Shown: in pieces, positions 33,636-43,497 of the stretch | Layout: the number at the start of each line of letters is the position of its first letter | Numbering within the stretch: position 1 is the first letter of the stretch | Assembly (NCBI GenBank): GCA_029907355.1 | Contig: JARYLZ010000018.1 | Location: 1-44,608 of the forward strand | From: Bacteroidota bacterium | GTDB taxonomy: Bacteria > Bacteroidota > Ignavibacteria > SZUA-365 | Direction: 5' to 3' | DNA: 44,608 nt | Translations under genes and position numbers: made by a program | The notes under the pieces: generated by a model | The model's database searches: none | Told to the model about the DNA's origin: nothing | The model's input: the letters and a program-made list of their open reading frames with translations, nothing else

Positions 33636-34736
33636 TCAGCGGATGTCTGTCGAGAGTTTGAAGCGGAGAACGCGGTTGTTCCCCGTGTCCGCGATGTAGA
33701 GCGTCCTGTCGAAATGGGCGACGCCTTCGGGATGGAGGAACACGGCAGGTCCTCCGAAGGCCTGCGTGATATTCCCGCGCGGGTCGAAGCGATAGAGGCT
33801 GTCGTTTTCCGCATCGATGATGTAGATGTTGCCATCGTTGTCCACCGCCGCGTCTTCGGGTCTGCGGAACAGGGAGACACGGAGGAAATCCACATTGCCG
33901 TCACGTGCGGGCGTGAAATACGACTCCCATTGGGTCACGTCCCCCGTTGTGCGATGGGTGATCCACTGGGCGCGGAACAAGGACTTCTCCCCACGCTGGG
34001 TGAAGAGGAAGTCTGTCGTCCGCCGTGGGAATGTCGCTACCGCCGTGGGGCGGCTGATCGTGGTCAAACCGGTCCCGTCCGGCGTGAGGAGCGGCCACGT
34101 GACCCTCGGTTGGAGAACGTCGTTCCTATCGAACAGCATGACCGCATCGTCGGGGTCCACTTTGCTCGCATTGTTCGGGCCGGTTCGGGCCACGTAATAG
34201 GAGTTGTCGGCGAGGACGGCGATGCCGGTGTAGCGCCTTTGCGCGCTGACAGGGTCGAACCAGACACGGTGGACCGGTGCGCGGGAGATGTCGTGACCGG
34301 CGGAAACGAGGCCGATGCGATAGATCGCCCCGAACGTCACCGGTGTGCCTGCAATGACCGTGTCGAACTCGGCGCAGACAAGGAGATCCAAACGGTAGTC
34401 CTGCGCGACGGCAATAGGATTTCTCAACGGTTGGGAGTACCCGACAAGGTGTCCCGAGAGGTCAAGCATGGCGATACGGTCGTTTCCGGCATCTGCGACG
34501 TACACGAACGGTTCCCTTCCCACGAGAATATCCGTCGGACGGTCGAAGCCGTTCCACACCGGTTGTTGCAGGACGTAGGTCGTGTCGCCGTAGACGTCGG
34601 AAGGCGGGGGGGCGACGAGTTCGTCGAGGGAAAACCGTCGTTCACAGCCCATACCGGTCATGAGCAGTGCGCTGACTGCAAGGAGAAAGCGCCTGGGAGT
34701 AAGGCGAACGCGGCAATGGGCGGGTTGGGCGGTCAT
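33636..34736 (-). CDS. NHL-repeat beta-propeller lipoprotein
   Basis: A 366-residue lipoprotein. The signal peptide is FLLAVSALLMTGMGC with a lipobox ending at Cys31, so it is a lipid-anchored envelope protein. NHL-type blades are clear: RPTDILVGREPFVYVADAGN, PEDAAVDNDGNIYIIDAEND and PEGVAHFDRTLYIADTGNNR. Such propellers bind proteins or ligands. The start lies 3 bp after the PorV-like stop, so translation is probably coupled. It is the last gene of the 11-kb envelope operon. Confidence 0.88.
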   Translation of the reverse strand: MTAQPAHCRVRLTPRRFLLAVSALLMTGMGCERRFSLDELVAPPPSDVYGDTTYVLQQPVWNGFDRPTDILVGREPFVYVADAGNDRIAMLDLSGHLVGYSQPLRNPIAVAQDYRLDLLVCAEFDTVIAGTPVTFGAIYRIGLVSAGHDISRAPVHRVWFDPVSAQRRYTGIAVLADNSYYVARTGPNNASKVDPDDAVMLFDRNDVLQPRVTWPLLTPDGTGLTTISRPTAVATFPRRTTDFLFTQRGEKSLFRAQWITHRTTGDVTQWESYFTPARDGNVDFLRVSLFRRPEDAAVDNDGNIYIIDAENDSLYRFDPRGNITQAFGGPAVFLHPEGVAHFDRTLYIADTGNNRVLRFKLSTDIR

Positions 34737-34739
34737 GGT

Positions 34740-35738
34740 TCAGAGGGCAAGTGTAATCGTAACACGGTGCACGGAATTCAGCGTTTTATACAGCGAGAAT
34801 GCGTAATCGACACCGGTCCGGGCGAAACCGAGCGGGGCGGAGATGCCGACACCGGCGGTGAGGCCCTCTTCATCGGTGTTGATCTTATAACCGGCGCGTG
34901 CGAAGAAGATCCGTTCCCAGGCATACTCCGCTCCCACGCCCAGGTTCTCGCTATTGTCGTTCGGGTGGTTGAGCTGGATGGACGCAGTGAGCCTGTGATG
35001 CTCGTCCTCGTAGGGCTCGAATGCGAACCCGATGCGGAACACCGTCGGAGGGGAGAAATCCTGGAACGAGGAAACCGTGCTGCCGTCCCGTTGCGTGATG
35101 GAGCCTGCGGGGGAGATATTTGCGCCGAAGTTGTTGACCGTCACGGCAAAACGCGTGCTCCCCAGACCTGTCAGGTAAAACGTTCCGATGTCGACCATCA
35201 CGGCGCGTGTCTTCAGGGCATCGATCTTTTCCTCCGCGTAGCGTATCGTGATGCCGGCCGAAAAGCGGTCCGTGAGGGAGCGTGCATATGTGCATGTGAC
35301 TCCGATATCGCCGTATGAGAAGTACCGCCCTGTACCGAAAGGCTGCGTCTCCGTCCTGATTTCCATGTCGTCCGTGCCGAGCGAAGTGATGGACACGCCG
35401 ACAGCGTCCGCAGGGGAAAGACGGTATGTCACGGCGGCGTATTCGTGCCGGATGTCCACCAGCCAAGCCGTATGGGAAAAGGTCACCTGGAAACCGTCCA
35501 TCCTCGCGATTCCCGCGGGGTTGAAATGGAGGGCCGTAGGGTCGTCGGCGAGCGCCGTGAAGGCTTCCGCCATGGCCGCCGCGCGGGCACCGGGCGCAAT
35601 CTTGAGGAACTGTAAGGAGGAGATCCCTGCGCGCTGGCCGCCCAGGAAGGGGATGAGCTGGGCCGCCGCAGGCACGGCACACGCGCCGACGGAAAACAGG
35701 AACATGGCAACCAGTACGTGGGAAAAACGCTGTCGCAT
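34740..35738 (-). CDS. PorV/PorQ-family outer-membrane beta-barrel protein
   Basis: A 332-residue predicted FadL-like barrel. The signal peptide is FSHVLVAMFLFSVGACAVPAAAQ. The family signature follows: FLKIAPGARAAAMAEAFTAL, then DDPTALHFNPAGIARMDGFQ, and HTAWLVDIRHEYAAV. Beta-strand alternation runs to a C-terminal HRVTITLAL. In T9SS organisms PorV shuttles cargo from the translocon to the attachment complex and PorQ relatives act similarly. Its place in an operon with two sorting-domain proteins supports such a role. The ribosome site is AAAGGACAG. It lies 33 bp after the TonB-dependent receptor. Confidence 0.88.
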   Translation of the reverse strand: MRQRFSHVLVAMFLFSVGACAVPAAAQLIPFLGGQRAGISSLQFLKIAPGARAAAMAEAFTALADDPTALHFNPAGIARMDGFQVTFSHTAWLVDIRHEYAAVTYRLSPADAVGVSITSLGTDDMEIRTETQPFGTGRYFSYGDIGVTCTYARSLTDRFSAGITIRYAEEKIDALKTRAVMVDIGTFYLTGLGSTRFAVTVNNFGANISPAGSITQRDGSTVSSFQDFSPPTVFRIGFAFEPYEDEHHRLTASIQLNHPNDNSENLGVGAEYAWERIFFARAGYKINTDEEGLTAGVGISAPLGFARTGVDYAFSLYKTLNSVHRVTITLAL

Positions 35739-35771
35739 AGGTAGCTCTGTCCTTTCGCGCGGCTCCTTCAG

Positions 35772-38702
35772 TCAGAACGAGAGAGACAGCCCTGCCTTGA
35801 TGTTCCGTGGGGGCAGGTAACGGGCAGGATTGTACGGGTACGGGTTGATCGGGGCTTGGAGATCGGGGAAAAGAGGGTCGTTCCACAACGGTGGTGTAGG
35901 ATCGCCGTACTCGTATGCGCGACCGGTGACGGGGTTGATGATCGCGTCGTTCCGCGCGTCGAGGAGGTTCGCGATCTCGATGATGAAAGCGGCATCCAGG
36001 CCTGCGATTCGAACACGCTTTTCGAAATTGACGTCGACGATAAACCAATCTTCCCCGACCGCGCCGTAAAGACGGCTTCTGTCCCGGTCGTAGATCGGTC
36101 TGCCCGTCTTCGGGTCCGTTCCCGTGAGGATGTACGGGGTGTACCGTTTCCCCGACTGGAAGAACAGGCGCATGTACAGGGTCCAGTCGTCGAGAACTCC
36201 TTTCCCAGCACCGAAAAGACCTTCCCCGCGTTGCCGGGAGAATGTCGCGCTCATCGAAGCCTGGACGGGGCGGTCCCACACGAGGTAATTTTCCTTGACG
36301 GATTCCTCGAGGTCCCCGCGCTGGATCAGGACGCCTTCGTCCGCGGACGAACTCTTTCCCGTCGCAACGGAGTACGCGAACGACGCGGTCGCCTGGAACC
36401 ATTTGCCGACTCTCTTCCGGTATTCCGCTTCCGCTCCTCGGACCCTGGCGTAATCCTGGTTGACGTAAGTGATGAACGTCCCCCCCGAAAAACGGGTGCT
36501 CGATATACGCGCGCTCTTCGTCGTCACGTAATCGAAGATGTCCTTGTAATAGGCTGTGAGGGTAAGGACATCATTCTCCGTGAACTGGTTGCGCAGGCCG
36601 AGCTCGTACGCGACCGTCGTTTCGGGGTTGAGGTCGGGGTTGCCGAACTTCTGGAACGTCGACTTCGCGCTGACGGGATTCAGTTTCGCGTAGACGAATT
36701 GCGGTCGGGGTCGCTTGGTGAAATGGCCGTAGGAAAAGAACAGTGTCTGGTTGTCCGAGACGGGATGCGAGATGCCGAGGCGCGGGCTGAGTCGCGCCTT
36801 GAAACGACGTCCGAACAGGCCGAAGGTGTGCTCCCTGTATGCGTCCCGGACGCTTTGCGGGATGGTCACGACGTCGGGGTTCGCCACGGCATCGTCGACG
36901 AACTTGCCCGGCATCCACCAGTCCATGCGAAGCCCGACGTTCAGGATCATGCCGTCGAAATTCACATTCTCCTGAGCATAGAGAGCGCCGGAAGCGGGAA
37001 ACACTCGATACACGTCGTTGTTCAACCCGAGATCGCCGATCCACGGCTTGTAGATATCGACGACCTGCATCTCGCCGACGGTGGCTTCTAAGCCGGCCTT
37101 GAACTTGTTGCGTTCGCTCAGTGCGCTCGTGATGTCCGCCCGAAGCGTGTAGTCGACGACGTAATGGTCGTGCCAAGTGAAACCGTTCCCGGTGTCCCAG
37201 AACCCGTCACCGGGGATGACGCCGACCGTGTCGCGGTCCCGGTTGTAATACTCCACAGGGAAATGGACGACGTCCGCAGGCTCCTCGTATTCGTACCAAT
37301 GTTTCCCGTTGGCGTCGGCGCGAAGGTTCGTGAAGAACCGGCTGAGCTTCACTTCGTAGAACGTCCGTGAATTGACGGTATGGGTCAACGCCAACGTGTG
37401 GAAAACCGTATTGTGCGTGTACGTCAGCGCCCCGTCGAGGATGTCGCGGAACTCGTATTGATAGCCGGGGCTGGGTTCCACGTACTCGAGGTTCGTCTGT
37501 AAGGATTGGGAATTCTGGTTGATCGAGATCGACTGGCTGAACGAGTACCGCAGTTTGAGTGTCGGCGTCACCGCCCACGTCAGTTTGCCGAGCCAGAACC
37601 AGTCGTTCTCCTGGCGCGGCGCGAAACGGCTGCCCCCGAACGTGGAGGAGAACAGCCGGCTGGCTTTCACCTCTTTCAGGTCGGCGGTCTCGCGTCCGCC
37701 CGCGATGATGGGCGACAGGCGCGTAAAGCCGTCCGATATGCGGTTGTAAAAAGTCCCGAAAAAGGAAAGCGAGCCGGGAATGCTGACCCCGAGTGCCGGC
37801 AACAGATAGGATGTGATCGGTTCCGGTCCGCTCAGGGACGTTTCCCGGATGTCGGTGTTCCAGCAGGTTCGGGATTTCTCGTTGAATCCGAAATGGTCAA
37901 TGCGGTACGAGAGAGAACCGCTGTACCGGGACGTGGCTTCCCTCGTACTGACATTCACGACGCCCGAAGTGGCCTGCCCGTACTCGGCGTTGAATCCGCC
38001 CGTCATCACCTCGACTTCCTTGATAGCGCCCGCGCTGAGCTGGAGGCCGAATCCCGTCCCCGATAACGGGTCCTGGACAGAGATCCCGTCGACGAGGAGA
38101 GCGTTTTCATACCCGCGGCCCCCGCGGATGTACACGGTGTTGTCGCTTTGTACCACGCCGGTCTGCTGGGCGACGACGTCGACGACGTTCTCGATGGATG
38201 CCGGTGCGATGTCGTCGGCCGTGACGACACGGGAGCTCGAAGTCTGCTCGATATCGAGGAGCGGTTTCTCCCCGATGATGACGATTTCCTCATTCAGGGA
38301 AAGGACGGTTTCCTCCAGGGGGACGTCCAAGCGCGTCGTTTTCCCCTCTGAAACCTTGACACCCGTTCGGCGGACTTTCGTGTACCCGACAAGGGAAATC
38401 TCGACGGTGTATTGACCGGGTGCAACGTTGGGAATGCGGAACCCGCCATCCATCCCTGATGCCGCACCGTGGTATGTTCCCTTGACGAGGATCGTCGCCC
38501 CGATCAGCGGCTCGCTGGTCTTTGCATCCGTTATTTTCCCTTCGATGACCCCTTTCTGGGCGTAGAGCGATATGGTCCCGGCGACGAAGAACAGGAGGGG
38601 CAGCATGGCATGTGTCCGCGTAAACGGACATGCGCTCTCCCGGATGCCGGGATTTCCGGAAACCAGAGGAAAAAGACGAGTGAAGTATGAGGCGTATAGC
38701 AT
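35772..38702 (-). CDS. TonB-dependent outer-membrane receptor with carboxypeptidase-like regulatory domain
   Basis: About 976 residues from ATG 38702, which sits 5 bp after the preceding TGA and gives MLYASYF...; an internal start at 38606 (MLPLLFFVAGTISLYAQ) is the alternative. After the signal peptide comes a CarboxypepD_reg-like domain (GVIEGKITDAKTSEPLIGAT... VEISLVGYT), a plug (VDVVAQQTGVVQSDNTVYIR, GGFNAEYGQATSGVVNVST) and a 22-strand type barrel ending in KAGLSLSF. Family role: TonB-energised uptake, though the SusC-like regulatory domain also occurs in surface receptors. No SusD partner is visible; the neighbouring lipoprotein is not SusD-like. The substrate is unknown. Confidence 0.9.
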   Translation of the reverse strand: MLYASYFTRLFPLVSGNPGIRESACPFTRTHAMLPLLFFVAGTISLYAQKGVIEGKITDAKTSEPLIGATILVKGTYHGAASGMDGGFRIPNVAPGQYTVEISLVGYTKVRRTGVKVSEGKTTRLDVPLEETVLSLNEEIVIIGEKPLLDIEQTSSSRVVTADDIAPASIENVVDVVAQQTGVVQSDNTVYIRGGRGYENALLVDGISVQDPLSGTGFGLQLSAGAIKEVEVMTGGFNAEYGQATSGVVNVSTREATSRYSGSLSYRIDHFGFNEKSRTCWNTDIRETSLSGPEPITSYLLPALGVSIPGSLSFFGTFYNRISDGFTRLSPIIAGGRETADLKEVKASRLFSSTFGGSRFAPRQENDWFWLGKLTWAVTPTLKLRYSFSQSISINQNSQSLQTNLEYVEPSPGYQYEFRDILDGALTYTHNTVFHTLALTHTVNSRTFYEVKLSRFFTNLRADANGKHWYEYEEPADVVHFPVEYYNRDRDTVGVIPGDGFWDTGNGFTWHDHYVVDYTLRADITSALSERNKFKAGLEATVGEMQVVDIYKPWIGDLGLNNDVYRVFPASGALYAQENVNFDGMILNVGLRMDWWMPGKFVDDAVANPDVVTIPQSVRDAYREHTFGLFGRRFKARLSPRLGISHPVSDNQTLFFSYGHFTKRPRPQFVYAKLNPVSAKSTFQKFGNPDLNPETTVAYELGLRNQFTENDVLTLTAYYKDIFDYVTTKSARISSTRFSGGTFITYVNQDYARVRGAEAEYRKRVGKWFQATASFAYSVATGKSSSADEGVLIQRGDLEESVKENYLVWDRPVQASMSATFSRQRGEGLFGAGKGVLDDWTLYMRLFFQSGKRYTPYILTGTDPKTGRPIYDRDRSRLYGAVGEDWFIVDVNFEKRVRIAGLDAAFIIEIANLLDARNDAIINPVTGRAYEYGDPTPPLWNDPLFPDLQAPINPYPYNPARYLPPRNIKAGLSLSF

Positions 38703-38707
38703 GAGCC

Positions 38708-40252
38708 TCAACGCAAACCGAATTCCCGGGTGAACAGCTCGAAGAACAGCGTGCCGACATTCCCGTCCCTGTCGAAACGATGGAGGGGGACGGAGAAGAG
38801 TGCGAAGCGTCTGTCGCCGCTGAGAACGGCGACGACAGGACGCCCATTCCATCGGGGGTCCGGGGCGAGCCGATAGAGATCCAAGGCATTGATTTTTCGA
38901 TACAGCGCCCGGACGAATGCGACCGGCGTCCCCTTCGTGTCGCGGGCGAGCACCGGGTAACCTGGTGTCGAAGGGTCTGGTTCCAGGAGTGTACCCGCCG
39001 GGATGAACGTGATCAGGAGGGGTGAGATACTATCCACGGGCGCGAAATCGGTGATTCCGCCTCGAGGATCGATCACACTCTCGGGGAACGAGGCGGTGAA
39101 AAGGATTCTCCCGCCTGCCTGCTGGTAGGCGGGCAGTGAGAGTTGTGCGAGGTCGAGCGTGGGGTTGTTGTCGCCGTACCAGAGGACGACGCGGAAGAGT
39201 TTGAACGTCTCGATCAACGTCGGGTTGACATAGGGCGGTACGAAAATGCCCCTCGTCGTCGACGTCGCTCCGTACTTGATATCGAGAACGTCCGCGTCTC
39301 GGTAACGACCGCCGAGCAGCGTGTCCAGAACCGAGCGGTAGTACACCGCCGTCTCGTCGACAGGTCCGTAATCGTCCACGATCAAGAGGTCGGTGCGCGG
39401 GACGCGTACGAACCAGGATCTCCCGTTTCTCGGCATCCGGATTATCGGGCTTTCAGCCCCCGCGATATCGACGGCTTTGATGTAGAATGCGTTGTCCCCG
39501 GGTCGTATACCATCCCTGGCTGTCAGTGTGATGAACGTCTGCGAGCGCGGGAGGGAACGCCAGGAAGCCGGATCGAGCGTATCGTTGAGTGCATATCGGA
39601 ATTCGGCGATGGTTCCATCACCGTCGGCATCCGTACCTGTCCATGCGAAGGAAGCGACTGTGAACGTCGTGTCCGGGACATCCGAGCCCGGCACGAACCG
39701 AACCATCGGCGGGGTGTTGACGACGGGGAAACGCAGAACGGCGGGTGTTGGGTCCCAGAGACCGAGATCGACAAACGGTTCGCCCGCATCATGCTTCCCG
39801 TTGCCGTTCAGATCGGTGAACGGCTCGGGGCCGTAAGGGGACGCGCAGTCGTACACGTGATTCCCCTGGTCGTCCACTGCGCGGACCGAGAACGTGAATG
39901 TCGTGTCCGTCCCGGAAAACGTGCATGCGAACACGCTGTCGGTCGAGCGGGTGAAGTTCCACGTCACCCCATCGAAACTGATGAAATAACCGGCGACGAA
40001 GCCGTCCGGGTCGTCACCCCACCAGTGGATGTGCAGGCGGCTCGTGCTCGGGCGGAGCGCACTGTCGGGGCGAAGGGAGAGATAGGTTTCCGGAGGGATG
40101 TTTTCCCGAGGCGCACCGACCGGATTTTCGGAACAGGAAAGATGGAGAAACACGCCGGCTAAGAGCATCGCGGCACATACACAGCCGGGTGTGGGTCTCC
40201 CCCCTCGGCTTGCCGGGAGCGCCGCAGCCATACATGCCTGGTGCGCTGTCAT
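38708..40252 (-). CDS. Surface lipoprotein with Ig/FnIII-like domains
   Basis: A 514-residue protein. ATG 40252 overlaps the preceding stop as ATGA, which fixes this start over the longer frame to 40357. The lipoprotein signal is CAAMLLAGVFLHLSC followed by SENPVGA. Two Ig/FnIII-like regions follow (DPDGFVAGYFISFDGVTWNF; GTDADGDGTIAEFRYALND), with a calcium-loop-like DLNGNGKHDAGEPF between them. The C-terminal half starts at LLIVDDYGPVDETAVYYRSV and contains AYQQAGGRILFTASFPES, reminiscent of a class I amidotransferase-like fold (inference). The function is unknown; it could be a partner of the receptor or protease. Confidence 0.75.
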   Translation of the reverse strand: MTAHQACMAAALPASRGGRPTPGCVCAAMLLAGVFLHLSCSENPVGAPRENIPPETYLSLRPDSALRPSTSRLHIHWWGDDPDGFVAGYFISFDGVTWNFTRSTDSVFACTFSGTDTTFTFSVRAVDDQGNHVYDCASPYGPEPFTDLNGNGKHDAGEPFVDLGLWDPTPAVLRFPVVNTPPMVRFVPGSDVPDTTFTVASFAWTGTDADGDGTIAEFRYALNDTLDPASWRSLPRSQTFITLTARDGIRPGDNAFYIKAVDIAGAESPIIRMPRNGRSWFVRVPRTDLLIVDDYGPVDETAVYYRSVLDTLLGGRYRDADVLDIKYGATSTTRGIFVPPYVNPTLIETFKLFRVVLWYGDNNPTLDLAQLSLPAYQQAGGRILFTASFPESVIDPRGGITDFAPVDSISPLLITFIPAGTLLEPDPSTPGYPVLARDTKGTPVAFVRALYRKINALDLYRLAPDPRWNGRPVVAVLSGDRRFALFSVPLHRFDRDGNVGTLFFELFTREFGLR

Positions 40253-43200
40253 CGCAGGAGAACAATAGGACGGGTTTGCACGGTGTCTTCTGTTCGGTAC
40301 ACCGCGTAGTAGACGCCCGGTGCGCAGGGTTCGCCCGCCGCATTCGTTGCGTCCCAAGTGACGGCATACGCTCCCGGTGTGTGCATCCCTTTGGCGAGGA
40401 CACGGACCTCGCGTCCGAGTGCATCGTACACGGCGATGCGGAGAGGTTGCGCGACGGCGACGGTGAAGGGGACCGTGGCCACACGACCCGATGCCGGGTT
40501 GGGGTAGGGGGACGCGAGGATGGGAACGTTGAGTGTGCCCGCAGTTTCGACCGCGGTGGGGCGGGTCCCCGTCCTGTACCAGACGGGGAGCATTGCATAG
40601 GAGAGGAAGGCAATAGGGGGACCTTCGGGTGTCATGGCGTCCAAACCGAGCGGCATGATGTAGATGGAATCGATCCCAGGCGTTTCGAACAGCGATTGGG
40701 CGCTGAACGAAAGGGCACGGTCATCGCCGCGGAAGGATGGGACACCGTTGTTGTTGAAGGGAAGCTCCACGACGATGCGGTGTGCGCCCGTCAAGAGATC
40801 GGCGATGACGATAGAACACCTGCGTTTCAGCGGGTCATATGCGTCGAATGCGATGATGGTTTGATGGTTCTTGGCGAATGTCGGGTTACAGAGATCGCGC
40901 CTGGGGTCGGCCGGAACGACGCGGAATATCGACCCGCTGTCGAATCGTGACGCCGTGGCATTCCAGACGTCGATGCGGAGAATATCCCGGAAATGGGAGA
41001 GCGAGTCCTCGAGGGTGATTTCGCTGTACGTGTCGAAGAGAAGGGAAGCACCGTCCGGGGAGAATTCGAGCGCGTTGGCGAAAAGCGCAGTGCTCGTCGT
41101 GTGTTCGTCAGCCAGCATGGGCGTGGAGATGTCGAAAGTTTTCCACCCCGCAACCCCGGCGAGGTCGACGACATGGATGAACGGTTCATCGGTAAATGCC
41201 GTCAATGCCGCCAGTGTCCCGTCCCTGCTGATGGCCGCGGTGTTCCAGACGACGAGGGAATCCAGCACCGTCTCGTTGGGGGCGAATGGGTCGAGGGACA
41301 CGGCGCGGAGTTTCCCTTCCATATCGACGAAGATGGCGGTAGACCCGTCTTCCGTCACGCTGGGTCGCGAAATCACGGGTGTGCTCGTGATGGAATAGAA
41401 GTCGTTCGGGTTGGCAGGGGGAGCGACGCTCCAGAGGAAGACAGGATCCATCGGGTCGGTGCTGAGGAAAAGCATTCGATCGGGGCCTTCCACAGCGGGG
41501 AGAATGCGCGGAGGAGGTGTCGGGAGACCATCTGGAATCCCGACGCGATCGCAGGCATCCGCGCAGGCGAGCACTTCGGGGGAGGAATCGCCGAAGAGTT
41601 CCCGCGCACTCTCCGTCAATGCGAGACGGAAATCCACGAAACGCGAGAGTGCCGTCAGCTTCGTCGTCAATGCACGATAGAGAAGGCGTTCGGTCTTCTC
41701 CCGCCCCACGGCCTTTGAGAGGAGGTAAGCGGCATGGTTCGGTATCCCGCTGTTGACGTGCACGCCGCCGTTATCCTGGCTGACGGGAAGAGGGACGTAT
41801 TCACGCGTGTGAGACGGTTGCCATGCCGCGGTGCCCGCGACGGTACCGTTATGCGGGTCGGAAAGATCGCGGTATGCCCCGCGGGGGTAAACCGTCGTGT
41901 CGGGGAGAAGATCCTCGCCGATGAACCAGTCGTCGCGGTCTACCATCGCGGCGAACATGTCGCAGAACGCCTCGTGGAGTGCACCGGATTCGTGAAGGTA
42001 TAACAGATTCGCGCTATGCTCCACCACGCCGTGGGTGAACTCATGTGCCGCGATATCCAGCGCAGCGGGGGGAGGGCGGTTGCCCCCATTGCCGTAAACG
42101 ACGAAGCGCCCGTTCCAGAATGCGCGGTCGGTGGGAACCCCGGCAGCGGATACATTCACGACCGATACGATATTGCCGCCGCGGCCGTCCATGGATTCGC
42201 GGTCATGGACGGTGTGGAAGTACTCGTAGGCCACACCTGCGTTGGCATGCGCGGAAACAGCGGCACGGTCCGGCCACGCATTGTCGGGGGAAGTCGCGAA
42301 CCCGAGATCAGCCGGCGCGCCGTTACGCGCGTCCAGCGTGAGAATCGCACCGACGGGTGAATACGGCAGGATCGACGAAACGGAATCGAACATCGACCGC
42401 GAGCCGTCGAGCAGGTAGTACAAGCCGTTGAACCGGTAGGTGTCGATCGTCCGTACAGCGCCGAGAAGATCCACGGCCTGCGCTTTGGCCGGACCGTCCG
42501 AGCATAGCGCATCGTAGCAGAGATGCGGGAATCCGGACGTTGCGTCGACGAGGCAGATGCGGCGCACAAGGAACGAAGGCTGGAGCACGATCTCGTAGCA
42601 GAGATGCGCTTCCTCCGCCGGCGAAGGAGCGTACCAGACGAGCCTCGCTGTGAAGGGGGGTGGGTTGTGGCTGTCGGCGAGGGAAGTCTGAGGGACACCC
42701 GAGACAGCGCAGGCGATGTCGACCGCGCGGGGAATATCGATCTCCGCTGTTTGGAAACCTTTGCGAAAGCTGGCGTGATAGCGCCCCATGAAGAGACATG
42801 GCGAGCCGTCAGGCATGATTTGCAGGACGATGCCTGCCAACCAGACCGGTATGCCTTCATGGAATTGAGAATATCGTGCGTGTGTCGTCCCGTCCTCTTC
42901 CTGCAGAGAGGAAGTTAAGCGAAACTCATCTATCGGGGGGGTAAGGTTAAGCAGTTCCGCGAATTGCCGGAGGAATTCCACTCCTGTCGCCTGCAAATCG
43001 AGGTATGTCCCGTACATCGACGGTTGTTGATTCCACAGGGGTTTACCGGCGAGAAGAATCGGGACCGTCCCGCTTTCATCCCATACAGCTCGAAAGGAGG
43101 GGAGTTTGTCCTTGCAATCGGCATAGGCCAGGATTTGCCGGGGAGACAGCCGCCGCAGGGAACGGAGTTCGGGATGACGCGTGAGCGCAGCATTCGAGAG

Positions 43201-43443
43201 TCGCCAGTCGCGGTATGCTTGGATGATCGCCGGAAATCGTTCGGCGGGGAGGTGCACGAGCGCAGAAGATCGGCGCTCGAGACAAAGAGCCTTGGCTCGG
43301 CCGGGTATCGTTTTCTGTGCCTCGACCGGCGAGAGGGATGAGAGCAGTGCCCAGAGAACGGTCACAGGGATGACCATATGGGCAACGATATGATGCGATC
43401 GGACCGAAGGATCCTTCAGCCGATGTTTCGCGTCATGAAGCAT
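40249..43443 (-). CDS. M4 (thermolysin-like) metallopeptidase fused to a beta-propeller and T9SS sorting domain
   Basis: A 1064-residue secreted zinc protease. The start at 43443 has GAAAGG six bases upstream; the signal peptide core is MVIPVTVLWALLSSLSPVEA. The propeptide region shows FTP/PepSY-like sequence (about 120-310). The catalytic domain has H467-EFT-H471, the third zinc ligand E491 in GALHEAFCD (20 residues on, as in thermolysin) and HVNSGIPNHAAYLL for the catalytic-His region. After it (about 655-960) comes a TolB/WD40-like propeller (ISRDGTLAALTAFTDEP, LEFSPDGASLLFDTYSE). A T9SS sorting domain ends it (ILASPYPNPASGRVATVPFT... APGVYYAVYRTED). The active residues are intact, so an active extracellular protease is expected. 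Confidence 0.92.
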   Translation of the reverse strand: MLHDAKHRLKDPSVRSHHIVAHMVIPVTVLWALLSSLSPVEAQKTIPGRAKALCLERRSSALVHLPAERFPAIIQAYRDWRLSNAALTRHPELRSLRRLSPRQILAYADCKDKLPSFRAVWDESGTVPILLAGKPLWNQQPSMYGTYLDLQATGVEFLRQFAELLNLTPPIDEFRLTSSLQEEDGTTHARYSQFHEGIPVWLAGIVLQIMPDGSPCLFMGRYHASFRKGFQTAEIDIPRAVDIACAVSGVPQTSLADSHNPPPFTARLVWYAPSPAEEAHLCYEIVLQPSFLVRRICLVDATSGFPHLCYDALCSDGPAKAQAVDLLGAVRTIDTYRFNGLYYLLDGSRSMFDSVSSILPYSPVGAILTLDARNGAPADLGFATSPDNAWPDRAAVSAHANAGVAYEYFHTVHDRESMDGRGGNIVSVVNVSAAGVPTDRAFWNGRFVVYGNGGNRPPPAALDIAAHEFTHGVVEHSANLLYLHESGALHEAFCDMFAAMVDRDDWFIGEDLLPDTTVYPRGAYRDLSDPHNGTVAGTAAWQPSHTREYVPLPVSQDNGGVHVNSGIPNHAAYLLSKAVGREKTERLLYRALTTKLTALSRFVDFRLALTESARELFGDSSPEVLACADACDRVGIPDGLPTPPPRILPAVEGPDRMLFLSTDPMDPVFLWSVAPPANPNDFYSITSTPVISRPSVTEDGSTAIFVDMEGKLRAVSLDPFAPNETVLDSLVVWNTAAISRDGTLAALTAFTDEPFIHVVDLAGVAGWKTFDISTPMLADEHTTSTALFANALEFSPDGASLLFDTYSEITLEDSLSHFRDILRIDVWNATASRFDSGSIFRVVPADPRRDLCNPTFAKNHQTIIAFDAYDPLKRRCSIVIADLLTGAHRIVVELPFNNNGVPSFRGDDRALSFSAQSLFETPGIDSIYIMPLGLDAMTPEGPPIAFLSYAMLPVWYRTGTRPTAVETAGTLNVPILASPYPNPASGRVATVPFTVAVAQPLRIAVYDALGREVRVLAKGMHTPGAYAVTWDATNAAGEPCAPGVYYAVYRTEDTVQTRPIVLLR

Positions 43444-43497
43444 GGAACCTTTCTCCCCGGAATTGAGTTTGGGCGGTCGTGCCTCTTATCCGGGTTT

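Noticed and set aside
33561-35318. 585-codon plus-strand frame opposite the NHL and PorV-like genes
   Set aside because: Shadow frame; both minus-strand genes have clear signal peptides and family motifs.
35856-37091. 411-codon plus-strand frame opposite the TonB-dependent receptor
   Set aside because: Antisense shadow of barrel-coding sequence with no recognisable domain.
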